Numbered from the stretch's first letter, positions 1-10,852 are shown. The stretch is 64,000 nucleotides of DNA from Limibacter armeniacum (GCF_036880985.1 NZ_JBAJNO010000009.1:3012501-3076500); one strand, 5' to 3'. Notes: generated by a model from the sequence alone, not told the origin. Numbers and translations: made by a program.

Positions 1-2
1 GA

Positions 3-1928
3 AATAGCCACCTTCCTAAAGATATCGATGACCGTAGTTTGGTGTTGACCAATCAGGTAGCCATGATTATGATTATCTGGTTCTCGTTAATGGCACTAAT
101 AGGTATTTCCATCGAAAGTAAACTGACCATAATTGGCTCATGTTTTTATATTCTCTGTTCAGTTGGAGTATTGATGTTAAACCTTAAAGGGTATATTAAT
201 CTCTCCAGAGTCTTACTTTGTGTCTTCCCCCCTGTAGTGATATCCATTTTGATTTTTTATGCAGTTGTAAATGGGACTACCAATACTGGAATTGTGGGTT
301 ATTATGCTCAATTGTTAATCTATGTGCTTTTTGCTTGTATCCCTTTTGTGTTTTTTGAATATAAACAGCAGAAGGAGTTAAAGCTGACTGTATTGGTGCC
401 TGTTCTGCTCTTTTTCTTATCTCCCTATATATATGAATGGCTTGGTGTAACAAGGCGAGATTTTCCCTTCTTACCAGAGAAGGAAATAATCTTAACTTCT
501 ATGATCGCTTTTTTGCTGTGTTTTGTCTTGGTTGGTTTCTATTTACTTAAGAAAACTAACTATCAGCATGAAGAGAAAATCAGACAGCTTCTTGAGAGGT
601 TGAAAGAGGAGAAAGACCAGATTCTGAAACAGCATGAAGTATTAATCAGCTCAAAAAAAGAACTGTTTGAACGCCAGTCAGAAATGATGAGAATCAACCA
701 AGAATTGGAAGAGTATAAACGGACTTTGGAAGATAAGGTTGAGCAAAGAACAATAGAGCTTGAAGATTCAAAGGTAAAAGCAGAAGTGGCTAATGAAGCA
801 AAAACGCAGTTTCTAGCCAATATGAGCCATGAGATACGCTCTCCTTTAAATGCCATTGTCGGGTTTAGTAAATTACTTTTGCTGAACCCTGACTTAGAGA
901 AGGTTGATGAGGAGTTTAAACAGTTTTTGGGGAATATTATGCAAAGTGGTCAGAACCTGACAGAGCTGATCAATAATATATTGGATATTTCGAAAATAGA
1001 GGCGGGCAAAATGACACTGTCTTCAGAAAATATCAATATTCAACAGCTATTTTCTAGCGTATTTCATATCAATAAGAATAGGGCAGAAGAAAAGGGTATA
1101 CTATTCTCCTATAATTTTGATAAGCTTATTCCTGAATATATTTATTCGGATAGGACCAAACTCAATCAGATACTTATGAATTTAGTGTCCAATGCTATCA
1201 AGTTTACTTCTTCAGGGAAAAAGATACTGATGAATGCCCAATATGAAGAAGGTCACATTTTGTTTGAAGTATCAGATGAAGGAATAGGGGTTCCTGAGAA
1301 TAGACTCAAAAAAGTGTTCGAGCCATTTGAGCAGGCTGATAACAGTATAATGAGGAAATTCGGAGGGACAGGGTTAGGCTTGACTATTACCAAAAAATTG
1401 GTTGAGTTAATGAAAGGGGATGTATGGTTGGAAAGTGTTGAAGGAGTTGGGAGCAAGTTCTTTATTCGTATTCCTGTTGTGGAGGCCGAGGTACCAAAGA
1501 TTAAAGCAAAAGACTTGATTGAAAAGGCGAAAGAAACATTTGAAGATGACAATGTGATTTTAGTAGTGGATGACAACAAGTTAAACTTGCAGATTTTAAG
1601 AGCCTTGTTCAAACGTTTCAATATTGAGATTAAAACTGCTGAGAACGGAAGGGAGTGTTTGGATAGTCTAAGGGAAATAAAACCGGACCTGATTTTAATG
1701 GATATGCATATGCCTGAGATGGATGGTATTCAGGCAACGAAAGAAATCAGAAAAATGGAAAATTTACATGAAGTACCTATAGTAGCTGTATCAGCGGACG
1801 CTTTTACGGAACAACAACGAATAGCACTCAGTAAAGGTGTAAACGATTATATTGTGAAGCCTATAGACTTTGATAAGTTATTACCAATTGTGGACAAGTA
1901 TCTTAGGAAGAAAATAACATTAGAGTAA
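3..1928 (+). CDS. Hybrid sensor histidine kinase/response regulator (5' end probably outside window)
   Basis: Membrane sensor kinase of a phosphorelay. The frame is open to the window edge, so the true start probably lies upstream; the first usable in-frame start inside is a TTG at 39, and the numbering here counts from it. About six hydrophobic segments fill residues 5-175, followed by a coiled coil (about 175-250). The HisKA H-box ([15 protein letters not shown]) has phospho-acceptor His264. The HATPase boxes are [22 protein letters not shown] and [11 protein letters not shown]-terminal receiver begins ILVVDDN, with phospho-acceptor Asp555 ([10 protein letters not shown]) and the conserved Lys in VKPI. 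No DNA-binding output domain is present, so the signal must pass to another protein. The ligand is unknown. It precedes porU by 128 bp, and a link to type IX secretion is only positional. Confidence 0.93.
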   Translation, partial: NSHLPKDIDDRSLVLTNQVAMIMIIWFSLMALIGISIESKLTIIGSCFYILCSVGVLMLNLKGYINLSRVLLCVFPPVVISILIFYAVVNGTTNTGIVGYYAQLLIYVLFACIPFVFFEYKQQKELKLTVLVPVLLFFLSPYIYEWLGVTRRDFPFLPEKEIILTSMIAFLLCFVLVGFYLLKKTNYQHEEKIRQLLERLKEEKDQILKQHEVLISSKKELFERQSEMMRINQELEEYKRTLEDKVEQRTIELEDSKVKAEVANEAKTQFLANMSHEIRSPLNAIVGFSKLLLLNPDLEKVDEEFKQFLGNIMQSGQNLTELINNILDISKIEAGKMTLSSENINIQQLFSSVFHINKNRAEEKGILFSYNFDKLIPEYIYSDRTKLNQILMNLVSNAIKFTSSGKKILMNAQYEEGHILFEVSDEGIGVPENRLKKVFEPFEQADNSIMRKFGGTGLGLTITKKLVELMKGDVWLESVEGVGSKFFIRIPVVEAEVPKIKAKDLIEKAKETFEDDNVILVVDDNKLNLQILRALFKRFNIEIKTAENGRECLDSLREIKPDLILMDMHMPEMDGIQATKEIRKMENLHEVPIVAVSADAFTEQQRIALSKGVNDYIVKPIDFDKLLPIVDKYLRKKITLE

Positions 1929-2056
1929 AAATTTATAACAAGTGACGGCGGGAAGGGAGCAAGAGATTGGTATTGAATGATAAATCATGAAACTTTTCTT
2001 AATTTGTCATTGATTAGGAGAATCATTTCTGATAGCCAAACCTCCATTTTTTTAAG

Positions 2057-5000
2057 ATGTTGAGAAAATATATAAACTATAGTAGCAGACTCATTACCCT
2101 GTTATCAATATTCATGTGCCTTAAAAGTTATGCCCAACCGGGAATAATGGCTGATGGCGAGCTTTACAAGCTTGAGGTAGAGAAGACGGGTATATATAAA
2201 ATAGATGCCAACATGTTGGTAACAATGGGGGTGGACTTAAATAACTTGAACCCTAAAAACCTTAGTATTTTAGGTAATCCGGGTGGTATGCTCGCTCAAG
2301 CCAATAATGTAGATAGGTATCAAGGTTTACAGGAAAATGCCATTTGGGTAAAAGGAGAAGAGGATGGACGCTTTGATGAAAGTGATTATATCCTTTTTTA
2401 TGCTGAAGGGCCAGATGCTATCTACTATGATTCTTTGAATGACTTTTTACGTTATGAGCTTAATTTATATAGTAATGCCAATTACTATTACCTGAAAATA
2501 GGGGATAGTGAAGGGGAAAGGTTGAGTCAGGCAGAAAGTAATGCTTATGAGGGAACACCGATACAAAACTATATTGAAGTCATACATCATGAGGAAGAGT
2601 TACAAACAGCTCTTTCTGAACCTTCAGGTAGATATTGGTTAGGAGAAACTTTCGATACACAACTGTCTCGTAACTTTAGTCACTCGACTCAGGCTATTGC
2701 TAATGAACCAATAAAGTTGCTACTATCAGTTGCAGCCAAGAGTAGATCAGAGTCAGCTTTTACAGCAAATTTGAACGGTAAGGAAATTGGTGAAATCCAT
2801 GTTGATGGAGCGTCATCTTATAACTCTTATAAGTATGGACGTCAAGGCAATATACAAGAATTACAGATGGAAGCAGTATTGTCGAGTTCAGCAGAAATTG
2901 ATTTTCAAGTCAGTTATAATAAACCGGATACAGACTCAAAAGGGTATTTAAATTTCTATACGCTTAATGTCCCCAGAAAGCTAGCATTGAATGGAGATTT
3001 CAATGATATGTACTTCCCTGAAGCGCTTGAACAAAGTAGTGTTGCTTATAACATTACAGGCGTTGATAATACTTTACAGATATGGGATCTCTCAGACCCT
3101 GTTAGTGCAAAGAAGCTACCTTACCAACTGTCAGGAAGTAATGGAATATTTGTAGGAAAAAGTAATGGCAGTGTCCCTCATTTTATAGCCTTTCAGGGTG
3201 CTGATTTTCCAAATCCGACATTTGTTAGTAAGGTAAGTAATCAGGATTTGTACAGTATATCAGTTCCTGATATGCTGATCGTCGTATATGATGAGTTTGA
3301 AGCAGAGGCTCAAAGACTCGCAGATTTTAGATTACAGCATGATAACTTGAAGGTGGAAGTTGTGAAGGTAAGCCAAATTTACAATGAGTTTTCCTCTGGT
3401 AAGCAAGACGTGGTGGCAATACGTGATTTTGTGAAAGTGCTTTACCAAAAATCGACAAAACTAAAGTACCTGCTTTTATTTGGAGATGCTTCTTATGACT
3501 ATAAAAGTCTCCGAGGTATCAAAGGAAGTTTAGTGCCTGTTTATGAGGCAAGAGAAGTTTTTTACCCAACTAAGACTTTTTCTTCAGATGACTTTTTTGG
3601 TTTTATGGATGAAAATGAAGGGGAGTGGAAAGAAGACTTTGAATCCGTTTATGCCGATGAGTATGATTTGGAAATAGGGGTCGGTCGTTTGCCCGTTAAG
3701 ACAGTTGAAGAAGCAACGACAGTTGTGGATAAGATTATACACTACCATACAACAACAAATGGACAGGGCACTTGGAAACAACGTGTAGTTTTTGTGGCAG
3801 ATGATGGTGATAATAATACCCATCAAGAACAGGCAGATGAGTTGGCTGCATTTGTCGAAAATACTTACCCAGGCTTAAATCCTTACAGGTTATTTGTAGA
3901 TGATTTTGAAAAGGTCTCAACGGCAAATGGGGCTTTGTCTCCGTATTGTAGACAAGCACTGAATGAAGCTGTAGTCAATCAAGGCGCTTTGGTAATGAAC
4001 TACAGTGGACATGGTTCAATATCTGCATGGACTTCTGAACGTATTCTCGAAACAACAGAATTAAACAACTGGAGTAATATCCATAAACTCCCATTGCTTT
4101 TAACAGCGACATGCGAATTTGGGCGTTATGATGACCCAACCATTAGCTCAGGAGCGGAACAGGCAATTCTAAGTCCCAAAGGTGGTGCAATTGCATTGTT
4201 AACAACAACTAGACCTGTAGTGTCTTACACCAACTTTAAGCTTAACAAAGCATTTTACAGTGTACTTTTTGGAGAAGAAGTTGGTGATGAGATGCCAAGG
4301 TTGGGGGATATTATCAGAATGACAAAAAATGGAAGTTTGTCAGGAGTTTCAAACCGTAACTTTACCTTATTGGGGGATCCATCAATGAGACTGGTGTACC
4401 CAGAAGAGAGAGCTTACATTACTCATGTAAATGGAGCGCTATTACAGGATAGCGATACCCTACAAGCCCTTGAAAAAGTTGTTTTGTCAGGGGAGGTTCA
4501 AAGTGGAAGTAATCTTTCAACTGATTTTAATGGAAAGGTAAATGTAACTGTCTATGAGAAAAAAAGTAGGCAGCAGACATTAGGTAATGATGGGCCTGAG
4601 ACAGTCTTTGAATATGATGCACGTAAAAATATTATTTTCAGAGGAGAAGCTACTGTTAAGAACGGATTGTTTGAAGTAGGCTTTGTAGTACCAAAAGATA
4701 TCCGTTACAAGTTTGGAGAAGGAAAAGTAAGTTTATACGCATATGTCGATTCTGCTAATAGAGATGCAAGTGGTTTTAGTGATAAGGTAGTTGTAGGAGG
4801 TAGTACTATTAATGCAGAGACAGATAATACAGCTCCAGAGATTTCACTTTTCATGAACAATGAATCCTTTAAAAATGGAGGAGTTGTTCGTCCAGATGCA
4901 CTATTGTTGGCTAAACTAAAGGATGAAAACGGAATCAATATATCAGGTATTGGTTTAGGTCATGACATTACACTTTGGTTAGATGGGGAAGAGTATGGGA

Positions 5001-5476
5001 CATTAAATGAGTATTTCAGCACTACAGTTGATGATTATACTTCAGGAGAGATTGCTTTTCCTATGACAAACCTTTCAGAGGGAGTACATGAGCTAGAGTT
5101 AATTGCATGGGATACTTATAATAATGAAGCGTCTGCACGTATAAGCTTTACAGTTAGTGAAGATGAGATGTTCAATTTTACTGCAAATGTATATCCTAAT
5201 CCAGCTGATGAATTGATAAATTTTAGGCTGAATCACGATTATGGAGGGGAGGATTTAGAAATAGGAGTTGATATTTTGTCTATATCAGGTCAGGTTATTG
5301 CTACAATGGACAAGACTGTGTATAATGCTGAAGAAAGTGTTGAGATACAATGGAACCGTCAAATGGAAAATGGAGGTAGGTTGATAGGTGGTCTTTATCT
5401 GTGTAAAGTATCAATCAGAGGTACAAATAGTGGTTTGTCAGGTATGAAAGTGATGAAGCTGATATTAAATAATTGA
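2057..5476 (+). CDS. porU: Type IX secretion system sortase PorU (C25 family)
   Basis: Surface cysteine peptidase that removes C-terminal sorting domains from type IX cargo and attaches the cargo to the cell surface. The 1139-residue protein begins with a signal peptide ending near SYAQ. The gingipain-like C25 domain spans about residues 390-790, with catalytic His652 in the NYSGHG motif and Cys686 in LTATCEFG. Beta-rich regions follow, and the last ~80 residues (from NVYPNPADE) resemble a type A sorting domain, as in known PorU proteins. The next gene is porV, the usual partner, 180 bp downstream. Family length and gene order both fit; I see no missing catalytic residue. Confidence 0.93.
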   Translation: MLRKYINYSSRLITLLSIFMCLKSYAQPGIMADGELYKLEVEKTGIYKIDANMLVTMGVDLNNLNPKNLSILGNPGGMLAQANNVDRYQGLQENAIWVKGEEDGRFDESDYILFYAEGPDAIYYDSLNDFLRYELNLYSNANYYYLKIGDSEGERLSQAESNAYEGTPIQNYIEVIHHEEELQTALSEPSGRYWLGETFDTQLSRNFSHSTQAIANEPIKLLLSVAAKSRSESAFTANLNGKEIGEIHVDGASSYNSYKYGRQGNIQELQMEAVLSSSAEIDFQVSYNKPDTDSKGYLNFYTLNVPRKLALNGDFNDMYFPEALEQSSVAYNITGVDNTLQIWDLSDPVSAKKLPYQLSGSNGIFVGKSNGSVPHFIAFQGADFPNPTFVSKVSNQDLYSISVPDMLIVVYDEFEAEAQRLADFRLQHDNLKVEVVKVSQIYNEFSSGKQDVVAIRDFVKVLYQKSTKLKYLLLFGDASYDYKSLRGIKGSLVPVYEAREVFYPTKTFSSDDFFGFMDENEGEWKEDFESVYADEYDLEIGVGRLPVKTVEEATTVVDKIIHYHTTTNGQGTWKQRVVFVADDGDNNTHQEQADELAAFVENTYPGLNPYRLFVDDFEKVSTANGALSPYCRQALNEAVVNQGALVMNYSGHGSISAWTSERILETTELNNWSNIHKLPLLLTATCEFGRYDDPTISSGAEQAILSPKGGAIALLTTTRPVVSYTNFKLNKAFYSVLFGEEVGDEMPRLGDIIRMTKNGSLSGVSNRNFTLLGDPSMRLVYPEERAYITHVNGALLQDSDTLQALEKVVLSGEVQSGSNLSTDFNGKVNVTVYEKKSRQQTLGNDGPETVFEYDARKNIIFRGEATVKNGLFEVGFVVPKDIRYKFGEGKVSLYAYVDSANRDASGFSDKVVVGGSTINAETDNTAPEISLFMNNESFKNGGVVRPDALLLAKLKDENGINISGIGLGHDITLWLDGEEYGTLNEYFSTTVDDYTSGEIAFPMTNLSEGVHELELIAWDTYNNEASARISFTVSEDEMFNFTANVYPNPADELINFRLNHDYGGEDLEIGVDILSISGQVIATMDKTVYNAEESVEIQWNRQMENGGRLIGGLYLCKVSIRGTNSGLSGMKVMKLILNN

Positions 5477-5655
5477 AAGGCTTGATGAAACTATTATATG
5501 TGACAATTTTTCTTTGAATTAGTAAATGTTAAATTTGCTGAAAATCAGAAAAGTTTCTTTTTCGTTAATCATTACAAATAGTGCTTGCTTATAGAGGAGA
5601 CAATTACTCAAAATGTAGTAACTTTTTACACACACGTCAATCGTTATTTTCTCTT

Positions 5656-6873
5656 ATGAAAAACAGGAAACCATTATTTTTTTCTGCTTTGCTAAGTTTA
5701 TTGGCAACAGTCTCAATATATGCACAGCAACAGCCCGTAACCTCTCCAGGCCAATTAGTTGGTCAGGAAGGAAACCCTATTATCACAGCAGTACCATTTC
5801 TAATGATTGCTCCTGATGCACGCAGTGCAGGTATGGGTGACGTTGGAGCAGCTACTTCACCAGATGCCAACGCAACGTATTGGAACCCTGCAAAGCTAGC
5901 CTTTGCAAAAGACAATTTTGGAGCATCTTTAGCATACAACCCTTGGTTAGCTAAGTTTGTAGACGATATGTCCCTTTCTTATTTGTCAGGTTATTATAAG
6001 CTGAACAAACGACAGGTAGTGGCAATGAGTATGCGCTACTTTGACTTGGGAGATATCCAGTTTACGGATGATTTGGGGAATGAAACAAGAAATTTCAACC
6101 CGCGTGAATTCTCTTTTGATGCAACTTTTGCGATGCAACTTTCAAAGAGGTTTAGTATGGGGGTATCAGGTAGATATATTTATTCAAATCTTGCTGGGTC
6201 AATCAATGGTAGTTCGACATCGACAGGCTTAGATAGTCGTCCAGGCCACTCAGTAGCATTTGATGTATCTGCATATTGGGAAAATCCAGAATTGACAATT
6301 GCTGGTTACCAGTCCAAATTTGCATTGGGAGCGAATCTATCCAATGTAGGTTTGAAACTAAGCTATACTGATGAGAATCAAGAAGATTTTATTCCAACGA
6401 ACCTAAGGTTAGGATCAGCATTGACAACAGAGTTCGATCCATATAACAAGATTACTTGGGCATTGGATGTTAATAAACTTTTGGTACCAACTCCTCAGGA
6501 AGATGGTTCACACCTTGATAAGTCTCTTTTTGATGGCATGTTTGGTTCATTTACAGATGCACCAGGAGGTTTTTCAGAGGAGATGGAAGAGTTTGGTATA
6601 TCAACAGGTTTGGAATATTGGTATAACCAGATGTTTGCAGCTAGATTCGGTTACTTTTATGAAAACCCAAATAAGGGAGATAGACAATATTTCACTTTGG
6701 GTGTTGGTTTGAGATACCAAGTATTCGGGTTTGATTTCTCTTACCTGATCTCGAATAAGCGTAATCACCCATTGGAAGATACTTTGAGGTTTGCCATCAT
6801 GCTGAACTTTGGGGATGCAGGTAAATCATCAAGTGGACCTGGAGGTACAGATATGTTAGATGACGATATCTAA
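5656..6873 (+). CDS. porV: Type IX secretion outer membrane protein PorV (LptO)
   Basis: FadL-like outer membrane beta-barrel that shuttles type IX cargo from the translocon to PorU. The reading frame is open from a GTG at 5581, but ATG 5656 gives a normal signal peptide (MKNRKPLFFSALL to IYAQQQ) and a 405-residue protein of typical length. The family signature near the mature N-terminus is visible (APDARSAGMGDVGAATSPDA, then NPAKLAF). Alternating aromatic/hydrophobic strands continue to the end, and the last residues form an acidic tail. It follows porU on the same strand. A strong hairpin with a T-run (6899-6949) ends the unit. Confidence 0.93.
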   Translation: MKNRKPLFFSALLSLLATVSIYAQQQPVTSPGQLVGQEGNPIITAVPFLMIAPDARSAGMGDVGAATSPDANATYWNPAKLAFAKDNFGASLAYNPWLAKFVDDMSLSYLSGYYKLNKRQVVAMSMRYFDLGDIQFTDDLGNETRNFNPREFSFDATFAMQLSKRFSMGVSGRYIYSNLAGSINGSSTSTGLDSRPGHSVAFDVSAYWENPELTIAGYQSKFALGANLSNVGLKLSYTDENQEDFIPTNLRLGSALTTEFDPYNKITWALDVNKLLVPTPQEDGSHLDKSLFDGMFGSFTDAPGGFSEEMEEFGISTGLEYWYNQMFAARFGYFYENPNKGDRQYFTLGVGLRYQVFGFDFSYLISNKRNHPLEDTLRFAIMLNFGDAGKSSSGPGGTDMLDDDI

Positions 6874-6898
6874 TAAAATTTCACTATATACATTCAAT

Positions 6899-6949
6899 AA
6901 AGTGAGTAGAAAGTATAAATTTGATTACTGACTACTCACTTTCTTTTTT
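6899..6949 (+). terminator. Rho-independent terminator after porV
   Basis: An 11-bp perfect stem (AAAGTGAGTAG pairing with CTACTCACTTT) is followed by CTTTTTT. Confidence 0.8.
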
Positions 6950-6972
6950 GCATAAATTTAAAGCGCTGATAT

Positions 6973-8250
6973 ATGAATGTCTTTGATCGTACGGTCCCGC
7001 CAATTGCTTATCCCGTTTCTGACTTTAATCTGACAAAACCTCAGAAGTATGTGCTGGATAACGGAATTGAAGTATTTGCATTGGATGCTTATACACAGCC
7101 AGTGTTGAGTATGCAGTTGATTTTTAGGGGAGGTAAGTTGACAGAGCGTGTACAAGGGGCGTCTTACTTTGCAGCTAAGATGCTTTTTGAAGGTACTACT
7201 CAATACTCAAGTGCTCAGATCTCACAAATGGTCGAAGATATGGGCGCTACAGTGTATGCACAAAATGCGTATGACCTTTTTACTATAGATGCCCATTGCC
7301 TTTCCAGATACTTACCTCAAGTATCACAATTGGTAGTAGAAGCATTTGAAGAAGCAACGTTTCCAGAAAAGGAGTTTGAGCATGCGCGTAGTGTAACATT
7401 GCAGAATAAGAAGATCAATAACGAAAAGAATAATATAATTGCTACCAGACTTTTCAGACAAGAAATGTATGGTAAAGATCATCCATATAGTTATGACCTG
7501 TCTGAGGAACAGATAAGCTCATTTGATAGAAAGGATGCATTAGCGTATTATCAGCAAGAAGTGTCAGGAAAAGAGTTTGTAATTTTTATTGCGGGAGCTG
7601 TCAAGGAGGAGGAGATAAAAGTATTGAATAGTACTTTTGGACAACTTAAACTGGAGGCTTCAACTCAGAATGTCGTATATCCTGACTTTGCATTGACTGA
7701 GGAAGGTTATCAAAAATATCAGGAAAGAGATCAGGCAGTTCAGACATCATTGCGAATAGGTAGGTCAACTTTTACCTTACATGGAGAAGACAGGGTGCCT
7801 TTTGCAGTAGCGAACGAAATATTGGGAGGTTACTTTGGGTCAAGGCTGATGCGTAATATTCGTGAAGACAAAGGTTTGACATACGGTATTTATGCAGGGC
7901 GTTACAATACGCATGACCAAGGACATTTTATGATTGCTTCGGATGTGCAGAAAAAGCAAAAAGATCTAGCCATTGAAGAAATCTATAAAGAAGTTCGTCA
8001 GTTGGTAGAGGTACCTGTTTCAGCAGAAGAGCTGTCATTGGTGAAATCTTATATGTCAGGTACATTTGTAATGTCAATTAATTCCTATATGTCCTTGTTG
8101 GATTATATGAGACAACTATATTTCAACGGATTTGATTTTGATTACTACGACCATTATGTCAGCAGACTGGATGCAGTAACTTCGGAACAGGTGCAAGAAA
8201 TGGCTAAAAAATATTATAACGGTCCATTTATTGAGGTGGCAGTCGGATAA
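6973..8250 (+). CDS. M16 family peptidase homologue lacking the zinc motif
   Basis: 425-residue member of the pitrilysin/insulinase family (M16B-like, two half-domains, no signal peptide). Where active members carry HxxEH after the GGK segment, this protein reads SYFAAKMLFEGT, so the zinc ligands and catalytic Glu are absent. The C-terminal half keeps the Arg/Tyr substrate-binding segment (FGSRLMRNIREDKGLTYGIY) used by the partner half-domain. This pattern is known for the non-catalytic subunit of heterodimeric M16 enzymes, which works with an active subunit. No active M16 gene lies next to it here. aroE starts 34 bp downstream, so co-transcription is likely. Confidence 0.88.
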   Translation: MNVFDRTVPPIAYPVSDFNLTKPQKYVLDNGIEVFALDAYTQPVLSMQLIFRGGKLTERVQGASYFAAKMLFEGTTQYSSAQISQMVEDMGATVYAQNAYDLFTIDAHCLSRYLPQVSQLVVEAFEEATFPEKEFEHARSVTLQNKKINNEKNNIIATRLFRQEMYGKDHPYSYDLSEEQISSFDRKDALAYYQQEVSGKEFVIFIAGAVKEEEIKVLNSTFGQLKLEASTQNVVYPDFALTEEGYQKYQERDQAVQTSLRIGRSTFTLHGEDRVPFAVANEILGGYFGSRLMRNIREDKGLTYGIYAGRYNTHDQGHFMIASDVQKKQKDLAIEEIYKEVRQLVEVPVSAEELSLVKSYMSGTFVMSINSYMSLLDYMRQLYFNGFDFDYYDHYVSRLDAVTSEQVQEMAKKYYNGPFIEVAVG

Positions 8251-8284
8251 TGGTGATTAATAGAGAAGGTATAAGCTCTTACTT

Positions 8285-9028
8285 ATGAATAAACTAGGAC
8301 TAATAGGTTTTCCGCTTAAACATTCATTTTCGCAGAAGTACTTTTCAGAGAAGTTTGAAAAGGAAAATATTGAAGGGTATGAATATCACCTCTATGAACT
8401 CCCTTCTATTTCAGAGCTTCCTAAGTTACTGAAAGAAGAAGAAGGGTTATTGGGTTTAAATGTAACCATTCCATACAAAGAACAGGTTATTCCTTTTCTG
8501 GACAAGCTGGATCCTGAAACTGCAGGTAAGATAGGTGCTGTCAATGTAATAAAAGTAGAAGAGGATGGGACACTTACAGGTTATAACTCAGATTACTTTG
8601 GTTTTGCTAATTCTTTAAAACGTTTTGTTTCAAAAGACGTAAAGAAGGCTCTGGTATTGGGTACAGGAGGAGCAGCCAAAGCTGTTAAGGCAGTACTTGA
8701 GAGTATGACTATTGAGTTTGTGAGTGTGTCCAGAACGAGAAGAGAAGGGGTAATTGCCTATGAAAACTTAACAGAAGAGGTAATGGCAAGCACACACCTG
8801 ATAGTGAATACAACTCCATTGGGGACTTTTCCTGATGTAGAAAATGCACCAGATATTCCCTATCATTATTTGACAGCATCTCACTATTGTTACGACTTGG
8901 TATATAATCCATCTGAAACAGCATTTATGAAAAAAGCGGCAGCTTTTGGTGCCCACATAAAAAATGGAATGGAAATGCTTCAGGGTCAGGCAGAAGCAGC
9001 TTGGAGTATATGGCAGATGCAAGATTGA
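8285..9028 (+). CDS. aroE: Shikimate dehydrogenase (NADP+)
   Basis: Reduces 3-dehydroshikimate to shikimate with NADPH in the aromatic amino acid pathway. 247 residues, a normal length for the short AroE form of Bacteroidota. Visible motifs are GLIGFPLKHSFSQ (shikimate-binding serines), NVTIPYKE (catalytic Lys), GYNSDYFGF (catalytic Asp), the nucleotide-binding loop GTGGAAKA, and a C-terminal NGMEMLQGQA. The start is the ATG 34 bp after the M16 gene. A terminator-like hairpin follows at 9075. Confidence 0.95.
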   Translation: MNKLGLIGFPLKHSFSQKYFSEKFEKENIEGYEYHLYELPSISELPKLLKEEEGLLGLNVTIPYKEQVIPFLDKLDPETAGKIGAVNVIKVEEDGTLTGYNSDYFGFANSLKRFVSKDVKKALVLGTGGAAKAVKAVLESMTIEFVSVSRTRREGVIAYENLTEEVMASTHLIVNTTPLGTFPDVENAPDIPYHYLTASHYCYDLVYNPSETAFMKKAAAFGAHIKNGMEMLQGQAEAAWSIWQMQD

Positions 9029-9052
9029 TTTTTTAGCTTATTACTAAAAAAG

Positions 9053-9060
9053 TATATTTG
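9053..9060 (+). promoter_or_regulatory. Possible -7 element (TATATTTG)
   Basis: Matches the Bacteroidota housekeeping -7 consensus TAnnTTTG, 108 bp before the STAS gene. No clear -33 element was identified, and a hairpin with a T-run lies just downstream, so transcription into the STAS gene would have to pass it. Confidence 0.3.
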
Positions 9061-9074
9061 TGAGAAAGTCTGAT

Positions 9075-9097
9075 AAAAACCCATTTTTGGGTTTTTA
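9075..9097 (+). terminator. Terminator-like hairpin after aroE
   Basis: A 9-bp stem (AAAAACCCA with TGGGTTTTT) and a four-base loop with a T-rich 3' arm, 47 bp after the aroE stop. Confidence 0.65.
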
Positions 9098-9167
9098 ACC
9101 ATTTATAAAAGACTGATTTTTAATTGCAGAAGATAAGTTCTTAACTGGAACTTTAAAAAATCTAAAA

Positions 9168-9509
9168 GTGTCGCTGACATACAGTTTATACGATAAGACG
9201 CTTCTTCTTAAAATAGAAGGTGATCTTCTGGGTTTTGCAGAAGAAAAGGAACTCTACAAAGTTGCCGAAAGGCATCTCTCACAGACAACAAACTGCATTG
9301 TAGACACCTCTCAAATGGGGCACATCAATAGCAAAGGGTTGAGTATACTCGTTAGGATCCTAACTTTACTCGACAAGTCTTCGGGCACCATGGTACTGAT
9401 ATCCCCTCCATCTCAATTCAACAAACTCCTTAAAATTACAAAACTAGACAAAGTGTTTCTGACAGCAGAAAGCCGTTCAGAAGCTTTGAGAGTTTTACCA
9501 TCCACATAA
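9168..9509 (+). CDS. STAS-domain anti-sigma factor antagonist-like protein
   Basis: 113-residue single STAS domain. Residues 1-15 form the first strand, the core carries NCIVDTSQMGHINSKGLSIL, and the Ser in the INSKGL loop sits where SpoIIAA-type proteins are phosphorylated by a partner-switching kinase. This suggests a role in sigma-factor or signalling-protein partner switching, but no RsbW-type kinase or PP2C phosphatase lies nearby. The start is a GTG at 9168, since no upstream ATG keeps the frame. purA follows 77 bp downstream. Confidence 0.8.
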   Translation: MSLTYSLYDKTLLLKIEGDLLGFAEEKELYKVAERHLSQTTNCIVDTSQMGHINSKGLSILVRILTLLDKSSGTMVLISPPSQFNKLLKITKLDKVFLTAESRSEALRVLPST

Positions 9510-9586
9510 GGGATGTAGTGTTTAGGACAAATAATTCATGTAACAGATAAACATCAAATTCATAATTAGCATAAAATTATATTTCA

Positions 9587-10852
9587 ATGGATATATTATT
9601 AGGAATGCAATGGGGGGATGAAGGAAAAGGTAAAGTAGTAGATTACCTTGCTCCCAAATACGATATAGTAGCGCGTTTTCAAGGTGGACCAAACGCTGGG
9701 CATACACTCGAGTTTGAAGGTAAGAAATTCGTACTGCACCAAATTCCATCAGGAGTATTCCAAGAAGGTACTGACAATGTGATTGGTAATGGTGTCGTAC
9801 TGGATATCAGAATCCTTTGGGAAGAAATTAGCAAGCTTGAAGCAGCTGGGTTTGATGTAAAGGATAGGTTGCTGGTTTCTAAAAAAGCACACCTTATTTT
9901 ACCATCACACAGACTGTTGGATGCAGCTTATGAGCAAAGCAAAGGTGAAAAGAAAATTGGTTCAACTCTTAAAGGTATTGGTCCAACATATCAGGACAAG
10001 TCAGCAAGAGTTGGATTAAGGACAGGTGATTTGTTTGCCGCTAACTTCCAAGAGAAATACAACACGTTGGTAGACAAGCATAAGACTACACTTGAGTTTT
10101 ATCAATATGATTATGCTGAGCAACTAGCTGAACTGGAAAAGGATTTCTTTGAAGCAGTTGAGAAAATGAAGCAGCTGAAGTTTATCAATAGCGAATACTT
10201 TGTGAATGACGGTATTGATAGCGGAAAGAAAGTATTGGCTGAAGGAGCTCAAGGATCATTGTTGGATGTTGACTTTGGTTCATATCCATTTGTTACAAGC
10301 TCGAACACTTTTGCAGCTGGTGCTTCATCAGGATTGGGGGTTTCTCCTAATAAGCAGAAGAATGTTTATGGTATCTTTAAGGCATACTGTACAAGAGTTG
10401 GATCGGGACCTTTCCCTACTGAGCTGTTTGACGAGACAGGTAAGGAAATTCAGAAGATAGGTCACGAATTCGGCGCAACTACTGGTCGTGAACGTAGATG
10501 TGGTTGGTTGGACTTGCCTGCATTGAGATATGCTATTATGCTGAATGGGGCAACAGAGCTATTCATGATGAAAGCAGATGTTTTGAATTCATTCGAAGAA
10601 ATCAAGGTATGTACTAAATACCGTATGAAGGATGGATCAGAAACAACTGAGGTTCCTTACGATTTAGAAGATGTAACAGAGCCTGTATATGAGACAATGA
10701 AAGGTTGGAATTGTGAAGTTGATCACAATAAATCTTTTGATGAGCTTCCTAAAGAGATGTTGGAGTATGTGAAGTTCATTGAGTCTTATGTAGGTATTCC
10801 TGTAACTATGGTTTCCTTAGGTCCAGACCGTACAGAAACTGTAATGAAATAA
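9587..10852 (+). CDS. purA: Adenylosuccinate synthase
   Basis: Joins IMP and aspartate using GTP to form adenylosuccinate, the first committed step to AMP. 421 residues, the family's normal length. The N-terminal loop QWGDEGKGK holds the catalytic Asp, and GGPNAGHTL carries the catalytic His. GSTLKGIGPTY, EGAQGSLLD and TGRERRCGWLD are the IMP/GTP-binding segments, and SLGPDR lies at the C-terminus. The gene is monocistronic by context, with a strong inverted-repeat terminator immediately downstream. Confidence 0.97.
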   Translation: MDILLGMQWGDEGKGKVVDYLAPKYDIVARFQGGPNAGHTLEFEGKKFVLHQIPSGVFQEGTDNVIGNGVVLDIRILWEEISKLEAAGFDVKDRLLVSKKAHLILPSHRLLDAAYEQSKGEKKIGSTLKGIGPTYQDKSARVGLRTGDLFAANFQEKYNTLVDKHKTTLEFYQYDYAEQLAELEKDFFEAVEKMKQLKFINSEYFVNDGIDSGKKVLAEGAQGSLLDVDFGSYPFVTSSNTFAAGASSGLGVSPNKQKNVYGIFKAYCTRVGSGPFPTELFDETGKEIQKIGHEFGATTGRERRCGWLDLPALRYAIMLNGATELFMMKADVLNSFEEIKVCTKYRMKDGSETTEVPYDLEDVTEPVYETMKGWNCEVDHNKSFDELPKEMLEYVKFIESYVGIPVTMVSLGPDRTETVMK